In this document: positions 1 through 7,292 of the stretch, one piece after another
Layout: each line of letters opens with the position of its first letter
How positions within the stretch are numbered: position 1 is the stretch's first letter
Source: Mucilaginibacter sp.
GTDB taxonomy: Bacteria > Bacteroidota > Bacteroidia > Sphingobacteriales > Sphingobacteriaceae
Assembly: GCA_016763755.1 (NCBI GenBank)
Contig: JAESTD010000074.1
Location: forward strand, 1 to 33,961
Reading direction: 5' to 3'
DNA: 33,961 nt
The notes under the pieces: generated by a model
Database searches by the model: none
What the model saw: only the letters and a program-made list of their open reading frames with translations
Told to the model about the DNA's origin: nothing
Translations under genes and position numbers: made by a program

Positions 1-83
1 AGGAAAAACTGGAAGGCGGCGAGCCGCCGAAGGAAGAAACTGAAACGGATCCTGAGGACGCAGATATTTCCCGGAGCGAATAA
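1..83 (+). CDS. C-terminal tail of an unidentified protein (partial)
   Basis: An open frame enters from the left edge (first full codon at position 3) and stops with TAA at 81-83. The 26 visible residues are very acidic and hydrophilic (many E and D, ending in ISRSE), typical of a disordered C-terminal tail. A strong hairpin terminator follows 30 bp later, so this is probably the last gene of its transcript. The family cannot be told from this fragment. Confidence 0.55.
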   Translation, partial: EKLEGGEPPKEETETDPEDADISRSE

Positions 84-113
84 ACAAATGATCAAAGCGG
101 CCTTTACAGCCGC

Positions 114-146
114 AGAGCACCCTCCGGTATCTCCGGTGGGTGCTCT
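114..146 (+). terminator. Rho-independent-type terminator hairpin
   Basis: AGAGCACCC (114-122) pairs perfectly with GGGTGCTCT (138-146). The loop can add an inner CCGG/CCGG pairing after a T-T mismatch. It is followed by TCTT and lies about 30 bp after the stop of the left-edge gene, so it probably ends that transcript. Confidence 0.7.
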
Positions 147-342
147 TCTTCGTAGCAACTGGGTTTTCAGCGCCTGAGATCGCTCGCTTCACAACCCAAA
201 GATATTCCTGCTTCTCTTTGATTTTACTTAACAACTATCCTTAAGGTTGCGCATTGAACGCCACGTTTATGTGATCAGCTTTATAATAAAACTACTGCCT
301 GTCTGCCGCAGCTGCGGGAAGGTATTTTTGCGAAGGGAGGCG

Positions 343-426
343 ATGTCCGACCTTCAGGAAATAGGTCAGGGGATGCAAAACAGTATGACTATACTGGAAG
401 CTTTGTCAGAATGCAGCAAAACCTGA
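343..426 (+). CDS. Possible 27-aa short ORF
   Basis: A short ATG frame (343-426) is preceded by a good purine-rich ribosome-binding site (AGGGAGG, 334-340). It encodes 27 residues starting MSDLQEIGQGMQNSM, with an amphipathic pattern. No family is recognised. It could be a real small protein, a leader for the downstream receiver gene, or the 5' remnant of a decayed gene. The rest of the 147-485 gap shows no gene. Confidence 0.25.
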   Translation: MSDLQEIGQGMQNSMTILEALSECSKT

Positions 427-485
427 TCATCAAATTTTTTACACCGCCAATCAAATCGGGGAACTTATTGTTGTACTCTCTACCA

Positions 486-851
486 ATGATTATGAGGAAA
501 AAAATTCTGATCCTGGAAGATAACCAGGAGATCATCGATATATTGACGGATTGGTTGGGTTCGCTGGGCTACGAGATTGCAGCGTATACCACCTTATCAG
601 ATATCATCGCGTTAGCGCAGGAGTTGAAACCCGATTTAGTGATGCTGGATTATTTTATCGGTGATATCAATGGCGGTGAATATTGCCATCAGCTTAAGCA
701 TAACCCGCTGACCAGACATTTGTCGGTAATCATGCTCTCAGCCCATCAACGGGTGATCGATTCTTTAGGTCATTATGGATGGGACGCTTTCGTGGCTAAG
801 CCGTTCGATCTGGAAGACCTGGCCCGACGGATCAAATCTTTCATGGAGTAG
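486..851 (+). CDS. Single-domain response regulator (CheY-like receiver)
   Basis: This is a stand-alone phosphoacceptor receiver domain of about 120 residues with no output domain. It would accept a phosphate from a sensor kinase and signal by protein contact in the cytoplasm. Numbering from the Met at 492, the acidic pocket is E9-D10, the phosphoacceptor is D53 (VMLDYF), the switch Ser is S83 (MLSA) and the conserved Lys is K103 (AKPF), all in normal CheY order. The frame is open back to 411, but homology begins at the MIMRKK/MRKK start, so 486 or 492 is preferred. No kinase gene is visible in the window. It converges on the minus-strand operon and shares a terminator with it. Confidence 0.88.
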   Translation: MIMRKKILILEDNQEIIDILTDWLGSLGYEIAAYTTLSDIIALAQELKPDLVMLDYFIGDINGGEYCHQLKHNPLTRHLSVIMLSAHQRVIDSLGHYGWDAFVAKPFDLEDLARRIKSFME

Positions 852-933
852 CGAGGTCGTAGCGGCCGGTAGCCGTAAGGAAGTGAGGGAGAGGGAGGAC
901 GAAGGGAAGTAATAAAAATACTGTTTTGGGAAA

Positions 934-958
934 GCCCCGGGCCAAGTGGTTCCGGGGC
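934..958. terminator. Bidirectional terminator between convergent genes
   Basis: GCCCCGG (934-940) pairs with CCGGGGC (952-958) around an 11-nt loop and is followed by CTTATTTT on the plus strand. It lies between the receiver gene (+) and the end of the seven-gene minus-strand operon, so it can serve both transcripts. Confidence 0.65.
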
Positions 959-1056
959 CTTATTTTAATTATGCAGGAAATAAGACGATGGGTCATCAGA
1001 TGATCGTTCAAGCGTGTTGTTGTTCGAAACATCACGGCATATCGTTCTCTCTCCTT

Positions 1057-1476
1057 TTAGATACCCTCAATCATCAAGCGGAGCGCCCTGTGCATCGTCT
1101 CGTCATCCATCCCGGTAAGTCGGATGCGGCCGGCCGGCGGTCCTTCGAGTCCGCAGAAGAGATGGGCGACGTGGAGCCGGCACAGCAGGCGGTTCCGGCG
1201 CACTTCGATACCTTTGAGTTGGCACAGGGCCCGGTATTGAATGTCTTTGCAGACGACGCCACGGCTGATGATCAGCAAATCGCGGGTGAAAAAGTAGCTG
1301 ACCGAAGACAGTTCGAGCAGGCGCCAGGCCGAGATCAGGGCCAGGATCACAAAGATCAGCCGCCAATAACCGCCGAAATGAAGCGCCACGTGAACGGTCG
1401 CAAACGTCAACAGCAAATAGGGTGCGATCTGCGCGGTGATGTATTTAACAGAGTGTTGAAAGGGAATCAATACCAT
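1057..1476 (-). CDS. Small membrane protein with bacterial PH-like (bPH2) domain
   Basis: This 139-aa protein has two N-terminal hydrophobic segments (about residues 12-33 and 37-55). They are followed by a soluble stretch resembling bacterial PH domains of the YdbS/DUF304 type: YFFTRDLLIISRGV, then a CKDIQYRALCQLKGIEV strand-turn and a LHVAHLFCGLEG motif. These domains usually sit on the cytoplasmic face of small membrane proteins, and their ligands are mostly unknown. It is the last gene of the minus-strand operon, overlapping its upstream neighbour by 10 bp and ending about 100 bp before the bidirectional terminator. The domain call rests on motif resemblance only. Confidence 0.55.
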   Translation of the reverse strand: MVLIPFQHSVKYITAQIAPYLLLTFATVHVALHFGGYWRLIFVILALISAWRLLELSSVSYFFTRDLLIISRGVVCKDIQYRALCQLKGIEVRRNRLLCRLHVAHLFCGLEGPPAGRIRLTGMDDETMHRALRLMIEGI

Positions 1477-2063
1477 GATGATCGGTGTTTGAGTTGTTCG
1501 AGAAATGAGTGGTAATGCCTGGGGGCAGCCGTCCGGATGCCGGTCCGGATGCCGAGGCCCTTTTCAGCGGCACTGAGGCTGAGCAAGCGTTCGCCCAGTA
1601 TGATCTTACGGTCCAGGCAGTTGAGCAGGTATTGCTCTTCCGGCAGGTAACGGATCGCTATTTTTTTCTTGCGCAGGCCAAGCGCAGACCGGATGGCATT
1701 TAAACGGCCGAGGGCGTCGCTGCCCATCAGCAAGCACGTTTTGGGTCCTGTTGCTGATGCCGGGACTTGCTGCGTAATACCGGTTGCGGTAAACTTCAGT
1801 TGATGCAGGTCATTGAACCGATGGGTATGGATCGCTAAGTAAGCTATGCATTCCATCGCCGAGAAGGCTATGAACCGGACCGGCCCGCTGCCCGCTGTCC
1901 AGGGGTGGACAGACATAGGAACCCGGTGAAAGCTGCTGCTGAAATGTTCAAAGTCCTGGCCGAAAGCAAAGCGGAGGCTGCCATCCGGCAATAATTGGTA
2001 ATAGGGTTTAAAGAAAAGCCGGACGTTTTTGGGAACGCCCAGCTTTTCAAGTAAGGCGGACAT
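1467..2063 (-). CDS. Conjugative-element protein of unknown function, possibly TOPRIM-like
   Basis: This 198-aa soluble protein starts at a TGATG junction, sharing one base with the stop of the DUF4099 gene, so translation is probably coupled. No signal peptide or membrane segment is seen. The middle (FSAMECIAYLAIHTHRF) and end (SDALGRLNAIRSALGLRKKK, later PRHYHSFLEQL) loosely recall the fold order of DUF3991/TOPRIM primase-like proteins found on the same elements. The acidic metal-binding residues of an active TOPRIM are not evident. The resemblance is weak, and the safe call is an unknown protein of a mobile-element operon. Confidence 0.6.
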   Translation of the reverse strand: MSALLEKLGVPKNVRLFFKPYYQLLPDGSLRFAFGQDFEHFSSSFHRVPMSVHPWTAGSGPVRFIAFSAMECIAYLAIHTHRFNDLHQLKFTATGITQQVPASATGPKTCLLMGSDALGRLNAIRSALGLRKKKIAIRYLPEEQYLLNCLDRKIILGERLLSLSAAEKGLGIRTGIRTAAPRHYHSFLEQLKHRSSWY

Positions 2064-2863
2064 CAGCGTCTGCGGTTGCGCGGCTGCAATTCTTCGTCAT
2101 CCGGTCCGCCGCTGACCAGTTTGAGTTGAGGGACGGGCCGGTCTGCCTGATTTTGTTCCATCTCCCGCAAAGCATCCTGGTAGCCGGCGCTTTGCTGCAG
2201 GGATTCGCCGTTGTGCCGCTGCCCGCTGAGGGCTTTGATGCCATGGAACAGCAGGTAGGAAATGCCGCCATCAAAGATGATTGAGGCGATCAGGGAGATG
2301 CGGTTGGCGCGTAATCCCTCGCGGGTGGTCGCCGTGTACCGCAATTTGGTGCCGTCCTTCAGTTCAACCGTCAGGCCTTTGCGGAAACGTTCTTTTTGTT
2401 CTTCGCTCAGTGATTCATTGTTGACCTTTTCCGGGGCGATCAGTCTGTCGAGATCGGTTTGCAGGAACTGGTTGGTTTCTTTGTCGAATTCAAAGAGTAC
2501 ACGCTTAGGCTGCCCGTTACCGTCAACGATGGCCTTTTCGAAGCTGATCTCTTCCCCGCTTTCGAGTGCTTCCGCTTCGGTATCGCTGAGGTAGCGCGGT
2601 GCCACACCTTGCCGGTAGGCCGGGTGTAAGAGGATTTCAGCTTTCCCGTCGGCACCCGGGACCAGCTGGAGCTTGACCTTCAGCGATGCTATCTTCATGC
2701 CGGCGGACTCCAGGTTTTCCAGGGTGATCATTTGGGTGCGCCTGCCGGAAAGCAGCGCTTCAAGGTCGGCAGCTTCCAACTGCAGGCGTCCGTCCTGCAC
2801 CAGGCCGGCCGCCGCCAGGTCCCCCAGCGGCAGGTCGGTTTCGTCAAAGCGCTGCGGGTTCAT
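2063..2863 (-). CDS. DUF4099/DUF3945 domain protein of conjugative elements
   Basis: This 266-aa protein is recognisable by its N-terminal DUF4099-type signature (LPLGDLAAAGL, then DLEALLSGRRTQMI and LENLESAGMKI) and its later DUF3945-type repeats. These include LSDTEAEALESGEEI, LFEFDKETNQFLQTD and LSEEQKERFRKGLTVELKDG. A terminal region (RANRISLIASIIFDGGISYLL) is also typical of the family. Function is unknown; the family is confined largely to Bacteroidota mobile elements. It overlaps the ArdC-like gene by an ATGA junction and hands over to the next gene by TGATG. The arginine-rich end (RNRRR) may bind nucleic acid, which is inference. Confidence 0.8.
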   Translation of the reverse strand: MNPQRFDETDLPLGDLAAAGLVQDGRLQLEAADLEALLSGRRTQMITLENLESAGMKIASLKVKLQLVPGADGKAEILLHPAYRQGVAPRYLSDTEAEALESGEEISFEKAIVDGNGQPKRVLFEFDKETNQFLQTDLDRLIAPEKVNNESLSEEQKERFRKGLTVELKDGTKLRYTATTREGLRANRISLIASIIFDGGISYLLFHGIKALSGQRHNGESLQQSAGYQDALREMEQNQADRPVPQLKLVSGGPDDEELQPRNRRR

Positions 2864-4110
2864 CTTTTCAGCCCGTTAGTGCGGTTCTCTCCATCTTCCT
2901 GGTTGAGGTTCAGCCTGGGAAAATCGTCGATATCCGGATCGTGTTCCAGTTCGTTTTCATGCTCGTAATGCATGCTGTTATCCATTTCCGCCTCCGGGCC
3001 GAGCACCTGTCCCTCTTCTGCCATCCTGCTCTCTTCGCGCTGTTGTTTCAGGGCTTCGTTCTTAGCGGTCAGCAGGGAATTGTACAGGCCATCGCCGCGG
3101 GTAACTTTAAAGCGGTTACCGGAGGATTGCTCCATGACCTGCAAATCGTTACCGCGCAGTTTGCCCATGACCTCGTACTGTCTTTCGTTGTAATCAATGA
3201 CATCCCCGACTTGTAAGCTGCGTTCCTGGCGGGCCGCCTGGCGCTGCTCCCGGGAATTGACCAGTCCGTAAAGGTAATCGGTAATATACTGTGCCTCATT
3301 GGCTGCCGTTTCGAGTTCATCGGGCGCGTAACGCGCGACCTGTTCGATCTCGGCCAGGTTGATCTGCGGCGCCAGTTGAGAAGGGATGCCCATTTCGCTG
3401 CCCAGGAACAGTGCTGCCAGCGCAGGCTTGATCTGCTCGGCGGGCGAAACGCTCATGGGATCGTGCAATTCCTTGCTCTGCCCGGCAAATTTGACCAGCT
3501 CGTACAGGAACGCGGCCTGGTGCTCCTGCGGGGTGCCGAAGTCGTCTTGCCCGGGCATATAAATAATGCGTTCATCCGGGTCATAACCGGGTTCGCCGTT
3601 GGTCGTGTCGACCCGGGCTTTGCTGAGCTCGGCAATTTTGGCCAATTGCTCCGCAGGCGTTTGCTGCTGCCGCGCCAAACGGTCGGCCTGGTATTCTTCC
3701 AGCGCCGGGATGCCCTCGATCTGCGCGGCGTTAAATACATAGGCTTGCGTTTCCACCGGGTTCTGCAGCTTGATCAGTTCGGTCTTCGGGTTACGGCGGC
3801 TGTTGAGCTGCGGGCGGCCTTGCTCATCCAGCAGCTGCACTCGGTCGGTCGTTTTCAGGAAACTGATCAGCGTACCTTTAGAGCCCTGTGCTACTTTCCA
3901 ACCGGCCCGGTTGGAGGCCTGGCGCAGGGTCATCCACCTCGGATCGGAGCGGTCCTGCATGGCCAGCCAAAGCGCGTTCATTCCGCGGTAGGACTTCCCG
4001 GTGGTCGGGTTGACGGGCATAAGGAAGCCTGGCTGGTCAAAGGGCGATTGCTGATCGCCGATCTTTTCGATCAGCTTTGTGGCGATCTGTTGGTTCATTT
4101 GTTTGCTCAT
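2860..4110 (-). CDS. ArdC-like protein with degenerate zincin domain
   Basis: In this 416-aa protein, residues 1-140 resemble the ArdC N-terminal ssDNA-binding domain (IATKLIEKIGDQQSPF, YRGMNALWLAM, TLRQASNRAGWKVAQGSKGT). Known ArdC proteins coat incoming single strands and counter restriction, and they carry a C-terminal HExxH metallopeptidase. Here the equivalent stretch at 203-207 reads YELVK instead of HELAH, so both zinc-binding histidines are missing although the flanking pattern (MPGQDDFGTPQEHQAAFL before, FLGSEMG after) is kept. The C-terminal ~120 residues are charged and low-complexity. The start is chosen to keep the complete N-domain, which gives a 74-bp overlap with the M23 gene. 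Confidence 0.78.
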   Translation of the reverse strand: MSKQMNQQIATKLIEKIGDQQSPFDQPGFLMPVNPTTGKSYRGMNALWLAMQDRSDPRWMTLRQASNRAGWKVAQGSKGTLISFLKTTDRVQLLDEQGRPQLNSRRNPKTELIKLQNPVETQAYVFNAAQIEGIPALEEYQADRLARQQQTPAEQLAKIAELSKARVDTTNGEPGYDPDERIIYMPGQDDFGTPQEHQAAFLYELVKFAGQSKELHDPMSVSPAEQIKPALAALFLGSEMGIPSQLAPQINLAEIEQVARYAPDELETAANEAQYITDYLYGLVNSREQRQAARQERSLQVGDVIDYNERQYEVMGKLRGNDLQVMEQSSGNRFKVTRGDGLYNSLLTAKNEALKQQREESRMAEEGQVLGPEAEMDNSMHYEHENELEHDPDIDDFPRLNLNQEDGENRTNGLKR

Positions 4111-4561
4111 AAAAATCGGAATTTGATGGATGGTTATTGCTGTTGATCATTCGCCATAAAAAGCGGAGCGGATCTATGGAATGTTGTTGGCAGGTGACTG
4201 CAAAATGAAGGTGCGGCCCGGTCGTTATGCCTGTCGCGCCGGAAATAGCGACGGCCTGGCCGGCCTGCACGGTGTCGCCCGGTAAAACGAGCCATTGCGA
4301 TAGATGACCGAAGGTCGTTTCCAGTTGGGCGGCATGACTGATCCGGATGTAAAGGCCCAGGCCGGGATCGTACCGGCAAGTGTTGACCACACCATCGAGT
4401 ACGGCGAAAACCGTATCGGAACGAGCGGAAAGGTCGACACCTGCATGCAGGATGATGCGGTGGACGACAGGATGCAGCCGGTAGCCATAGGCCGATGTCA
4501 GCCGCAGGCTGCGCAAGGGAAGGCAGCACAGGAGTGCCAGCCAGAAGACTTTAGCGCCCAC
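4037..4561 (-). CDS. M23 (LytM-type) zinc metallopeptidase
   Basis: This 174-aa peptidase has a hydrophobic N-terminus (about 4-18), so it is probably exported or membrane-anchored. It would cut peptidoglycan cross-bridges, a role expected in assembling a transfer channel. The active site is complete: H39 and D43 (HAGVD), H86 (FGHL), and H117 and H119 (GPHLHF). The catalytic domain ends near residue 135. The last ~35 residues (rich in N, D, K, R) are unlike the family and overlap the start of the ArdC-like gene by 74 bp in another frame. That suggests an extended C-terminus created by loss of an earlier stop. It overlaps the upstream gene by 11 bp. Confidence 0.85.
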   Translation of the reverse strand: MGAKVFWLALLCCLPLRSLRLTSAYGYRLHPVVHRIILHAGVDLSARSDTVFAVLDGVVNTCRYDPGLGLYIRISHAAQLETTFGHLSQWLVLPGDTVQAGQAVAISGATGITTGPHLHFAVTCQQHSIDPLRFLWRMINSNNHPSNSDFYEQTNEPTDRHKADRKDRRSAIAL

Positions 4562-4994
4562 GGCTTTGCTGAACGGTATGGGACTGCGCTTGCCGGATTT
4601 CTACATCCAGCCCGAGTTTTTCCTGCAATGTGGTCAATGCCCGGTCCTGGATAGCGGGATTTTCGGCCGCGATCTTCATGGCCTCTTTTATGCCTTCGCT
4701 GGTATGGTCGTCCAGCAGCATACCAATGCGGTACAGCGCCTTCATATCCGCCACCGGCAGTTCCCGGGTATGGGTCATCAGTTCCTGGTAAATTTCCTGC
4801 GGTGTTTTGAAAACGAGCAGGGCATCGCTGCTGTAAAGCGCCTGCTCCCCCTTGCCGAACGCGACGTAGGCGTCGTCTTTTTCGGGATCGAGGTAGAGCA
4901 GCAAGCCGGTTTGTCCCTGTTTGCTGACCGGGTCGTCTTTGAGCGCCGGATTGACCAGGACAAGGATCCCGGTCAGGTCTTCCTTATTTTCCAT
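4551..4994 (-). CDS. Conserved-looking conjugative-element protein, unknown function
   Basis: This 147-aa soluble protein has no signal peptide, membrane segment or recognisable catalytic motif. Its N-terminal part (GILVLVNPALKDDPVSKQGQ, LLLYLDPEKDDAYVAFGKG) suggests a small beta-barrel. The rest is mostly helical (IYQELMTHTRELPVADMKAL) and may be a protein-interaction region. It is embedded between the coupling-protein fragment and the M23 gene with 11-bp overlaps on both sides, so it is translated as part of the transfer operon. I do not recognise the family well enough to name it. Confidence 0.6.
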   Translation of the reverse strand: MENKEDLTGILVLVNPALKDDPVSKQGQTGLLLYLDPEKDDAYVAFGKGEQALYSSDALLVFKTPQEIYQELMTHTRELPVADMKALYRIGMLLDDHTSEGIKEAMKIAAENPAIQDRALTTLQEKLGLDVEIRQAQSHTVQQSRGR

Positions 4995-5838
4995 GTTTTG
5001 CTTGGTTTTGATTTTTCATGCTGGCTTTCGGGGTATCCACTTTGGGCGGCTGGTGGTCTTTAATGAGCTGCGCGATCTCGCGGTTGATGCGCCTGAAGTT
5101 CGCTGCCAGAATGCTGTCCTTCTCCTTCCCGAAATCATAATAGACCGGCAACGGCCGGTAACCGGCCTCTTCTTTTTTGATCTCGGCCATGTCGAGGTTG
5201 ATGCGGCAGTTGATGGCCGAACTGACGTACCCGCCGGTAAAGTCCTTTACGTCCGCCGCGACGACCCCGACCATCTCCCCGGCATTCAGCGTAGCGATCT
5301 TCCCGGCGGGTACCAGGCTTTCCAGCTTTTCATTTAAAGAGGTAGAGGTCTTGTTACGGTCAATGGATAAGCCCTCGGAGATCTGTTTGTTCCGGCCGAG
5401 CAGCTTTTCCAGCCAGTCCAGTGTTTCCCTGGAACGGACGGACCCGGATAGGACATTCCCCGTCACCGAGGTGATGGTCGCCGCCGTATCTTTCCCGTAG
5501 TTCTGTTGAAACTGCGGCAACTCCTGCAAACCCATCAGCACGGCCACCTTGTTCGACCTGGCCGTGGCGATCAGGTTCTCGATCTTGTGAACGAACAGCG
5601 TCGGCAGCTCGTCGATGATCAGGGCCGAGGGTAGGTTGCCTTTGCTGTTGATGAGTTTGGTGAGCCGGTTGATGATGACCGAGTAGCAAGCGGAATTGAT
5701 GTTCTGTGTCGCCGGATCATTCGCCAGTACGAGCATTCCCGGCTTTTCCCGGTTGGTGATCTTCAGATCGAAGTCATCGCCGGAAAAGACCCAGAACGTT
5801 AAATAACGTTGCTGCCTGCTCTTTGGCGGACGTGACAA
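4984..5838 (-). pseudogene. TraG/VirD4-type coupling protein, C-terminal fragment
   Basis: This is the C-terminal half of a type IV secretion coupling ATPase, which normally moves relaxase-bound DNA to the transfer channel. The Walker B region (ALIIDELPTLFV) is followed by the conserved NLIATARSNKVAVLMGLQEL stretch and the NVLSGSVRS and SLVPAGKIATL segments. The N-terminal membrane helices and Walker A loop are absent. Homology begins near YLTFWVFSGDDFDL, about 40 bp inside the frame. Upstream, the frame stays open to a TAG at 5911-5913 but encodes unrelated basic residues. The nominal start would be a TTG at 5836-5838. A full-length member is roughly 600 aa or more, so this is a 5'-truncated remnant, probably non-functional. 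Confidence 0.75.
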
Positions 5839-5900
5839 AGGTGGCTTGGTGCATAACTTTTTATTCAGGCGGGACTTCTTGCGGCAGGTACGATTATTTT

Positions 5901-5931
5901 TTTGAGTTATCTACCACTAGGGGATATTTTG
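5901..5931 (+). promoter_or_regulatory. Putative Bacteroidota-type promoter
   Basis: TTTG at 5901-5904 matches the -33 element. TATTTTG at 5925-5931 approximates the -7 consensus TAnnTTTG with one base short, and the gap between them is 20 bp. It lies about 33 bp before the DUF2116 start, in an AT-rich patch next to the truncated coupling-protein gene. The match is imperfect. Confidence 0.35.
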
Positions 5932-5963
5932 CGCTTTATCTTAGCGGGACGGAGGATAAAATC

Positions 5964-6380
5964 ATGGAAAAGAGCGTTTTACCGGTGACGGACCGTCATT
6001 GCAAGGACTGCGGGGCGGTGCTGGGGCCGGGCCGCGAAGACCGGCAGTATTGCGATGCGACCTGCCGGACGAATTTCAATAACCGGAAACGGCGGGAATT
6101 GCAGGAGGGGCAGGAGCAGCTGAGTGTGCCAAACTATATCACGCGGATCCAGGAGATCCAGTTGAAGAACCGTTCCATCCTGGAGGGGCTGTGTACGGAG
6201 GAACTGGCGGGCGTGATCGCGATGCGGGACCTGCTCGGGATGGGCTTCAACCCTAAGTTTTTTACGAGCGAGGCGGAACCGACAGACGAAGGGGTGGTCT
6301 ATCGTTTCTGTTTTGAGTATGGTTATAAGCGGGTAGACACCAAGGCCATCGTCGTTTGCCGCAGAAGGGAGGTGCGCTGA
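5964..6380 (+). CDS. DUF2116-type Zn-ribbon protein
   Basis: This 138-aa protein has an N-terminal treble-clef/zinc-ribbon: CKDCG ... QYCDATCRTNFNNRKR, i.e. four cysteines in a C-x2-C ... C-x3-C arrangement. It is followed by a helical and strand region (NYITRIQEIQLKNRSILEGL, LLGMGFNPKFF, RFCFEYGYKR) typical of Bacteroidota DUF2116-family proteins. Function is unknown, but the fold suggests nucleic-acid or protein binding. The frame is open upstream to 5823, but ATG 5964 is preferred because a GGAGG site lies at 5951-5955 and the zinc-ribbon starts just after. Its stop overlaps the TetR start (TGATG), so the two genes form an operon. Confidence 0.78.
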   Translation: MEKSVLPVTDRHCKDCGAVLGPGREDRQYCDATCRTNFNNRKRRELQEGQEQLSVPNYITRIQEIQLKNRSILEGLCTEELAGVIAMRDLLGMGFNPKFFTSEAEPTDEGVVYRFCFEYGYKRVDTKAIVVCRRREVR

Positions 6381-7003
6381 TGCCGGGGCAACGGAACGAG
6401 GAAGATAAGCGCCGGCGGCTGGTCGCGGCGGTGGGCAGCTTATTGGCCGAAGAGGGCCATACGGCATTAGGGCTGAACAAGATCGCCTGGAAGGCGGGTG
6501 TGTCGAAACCGATGATCTACCGTTATTTCGGCGGGCTGAACGGTTTGCTCAAAGCGTATATCGAGCGCCGGGACAGCTGGCTGCCTTGTTTTGAGCAGCT
6601 GGACCTGCCGGCGGAACCGACGGCGGAAGAACTGCAACGGTGTTTGACCAGGTTGCTGCAGGACCAGTTCCGCGCTTTGTATCAAAACAGGGAAATGCAA
6701 AAACTGGTCCTGTGGCAGATCAGCGGTTACGAGGCGCTGATGCGCGGGGCCTGCGAAGCCAGGGAGCGCGAGGGCGCCCGGCTGCTGCAACTGGCGGAGG
6801 CGCATTTCCGGGACAGCGGCATCAGTTTAAAATCGGTAATGGCTTTGCTGGTCGGTGGCATTTATGTGAATGTGCTGCATGCCAGCGCCGGGGCGGGGCC
6901 GATGGCCGGCGTGGATATCCGGAACGAAAAAGAGTTTGAGGGGATGCTGGCGACGATCGGCCAGGTCGTATCCTGGGCCTTCGGGTTGGCCGGAAAGGAA
7001 TAG
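6380..7003 (+). CDS. TetR/AcrR-family transcriptional regulator
   Basis: This 207-aa one-component repressor has an N-terminal helix-turn-helix (about residues 10-55): LVAAVGSLLAEEGHTALGLN, then KIAWKAGVSKPMIYRYFGGL, the signature recognition helix ending in YRYF. The C-terminal ligand/dimer domain is all-helical and not recognisable. ATG 6380 shares one base with the stop of the Zn-ribbon gene and has a GGGAGG site at 6368-6373, so the two are co-translated. Targets are unknown. The downstream permease fusion is a candidate, but it has its own AraC domain and lies 290 bp away. Confidence 0.88.
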   Translation: MPGQRNEEDKRRRLVAAVGSLLAEEGHTALGLNKIAWKAGVSKPMIYRYFGGLNGLLKAYIERRDSWLPCFEQLDLPAEPTAEELQRCLTRLLQDQFRALYQNREMQKLVLWQISGYEALMRGACEAREREGARLLQLAEAHFRDSGISLKSVMALLVGGIYVNVLHASAGAGPMAGVDIRNEKEFEGMLATIGQVVSWAFGLAGKE

Positions 7004-7172
7004 CCTGTCGGGCAGCGTTTCCATGGCGGCCACAGTTTATCGCCATTTTGTACCGGAAATGCCGGGACATCGGAATAGCAAAGCGATACGGCAATTGCCA
7101 CAATATTGGACAGCAGGGCCGGTAAGGACCGGAAAGTGAAAAAAAATATACAGGTGAAAAGGATCCATCAAA

Positions 7173-7185
7173 AGGTTTGAAACCT
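7173..7185. promoter_or_regulatory. Inverted repeat upstream of the AraC-permease fusion
   Basis: AGGTTT-G-AAACCT is a perfect 13-bp inverted repeat about 110 bp before the fusion gene. It could be an operator for the TetR protein just upstream or for the AraC domain itself. The rest of 7004-7292 shows no gene. Confidence 0.3.
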
Positions 7186-7292
7186 ATCTTAGTATCCATT
7201 CAAGCATTTCAGTCAAAACCGGGCAGCAGGTTGTTCCAATCGGCTGCAGGGTGAACCCCAGTCTGTCTTAAGTATCCGCTTATCAAAACGTT

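Larger units (their letters stand above)
1057..5838 (-). mobile_element. Remnant of an integrated conjugative element (transfer/accessory operon)
   Basis: Seven minus-strand genes lie head to tail with overlaps of 1, 4, 10, 11, 11 and 74 bp. They include a TraG-type coupling protein fragment, an M23 peptidase, an ArdC-like protein and a DUF4099/DUF3945 protein. Known family biology: these families travel together on Bacteroidota conjugative elements. No integrase, relaxase or attachment site is visible, and the coupling-protein gene is cut at its 5' side near 5830. The segment therefore looks like one end of a rearranged or decaying element rather than an intact one. The element's true limits are not visible. 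Confidence 0.6.

Noticed and set aside
946..1515. 189-aa plus-strand frame opposite the PH-like gene
   Set aside because: Low-complexity, Gln/Asp/Arg-rich translation typical of an antisense shadow of GC-rich coding DNA; the minus-strand genes have overlaps and domain patterns.
3376..4146. 256-aa plus-strand frame opposite the ArdC-like gene
   Set aside because: Antisense shadow: no domain, Arg/Leu/Gly-rich, and it covers a well-supported ArdC-like gene.
5979..6467. 162-aa minus-strand frame over the DUF2116 gene
   Set aside because: Pro/Arg-rich shadow; the opposite strand has zinc-ribbon cysteines and a ribosome-binding site.
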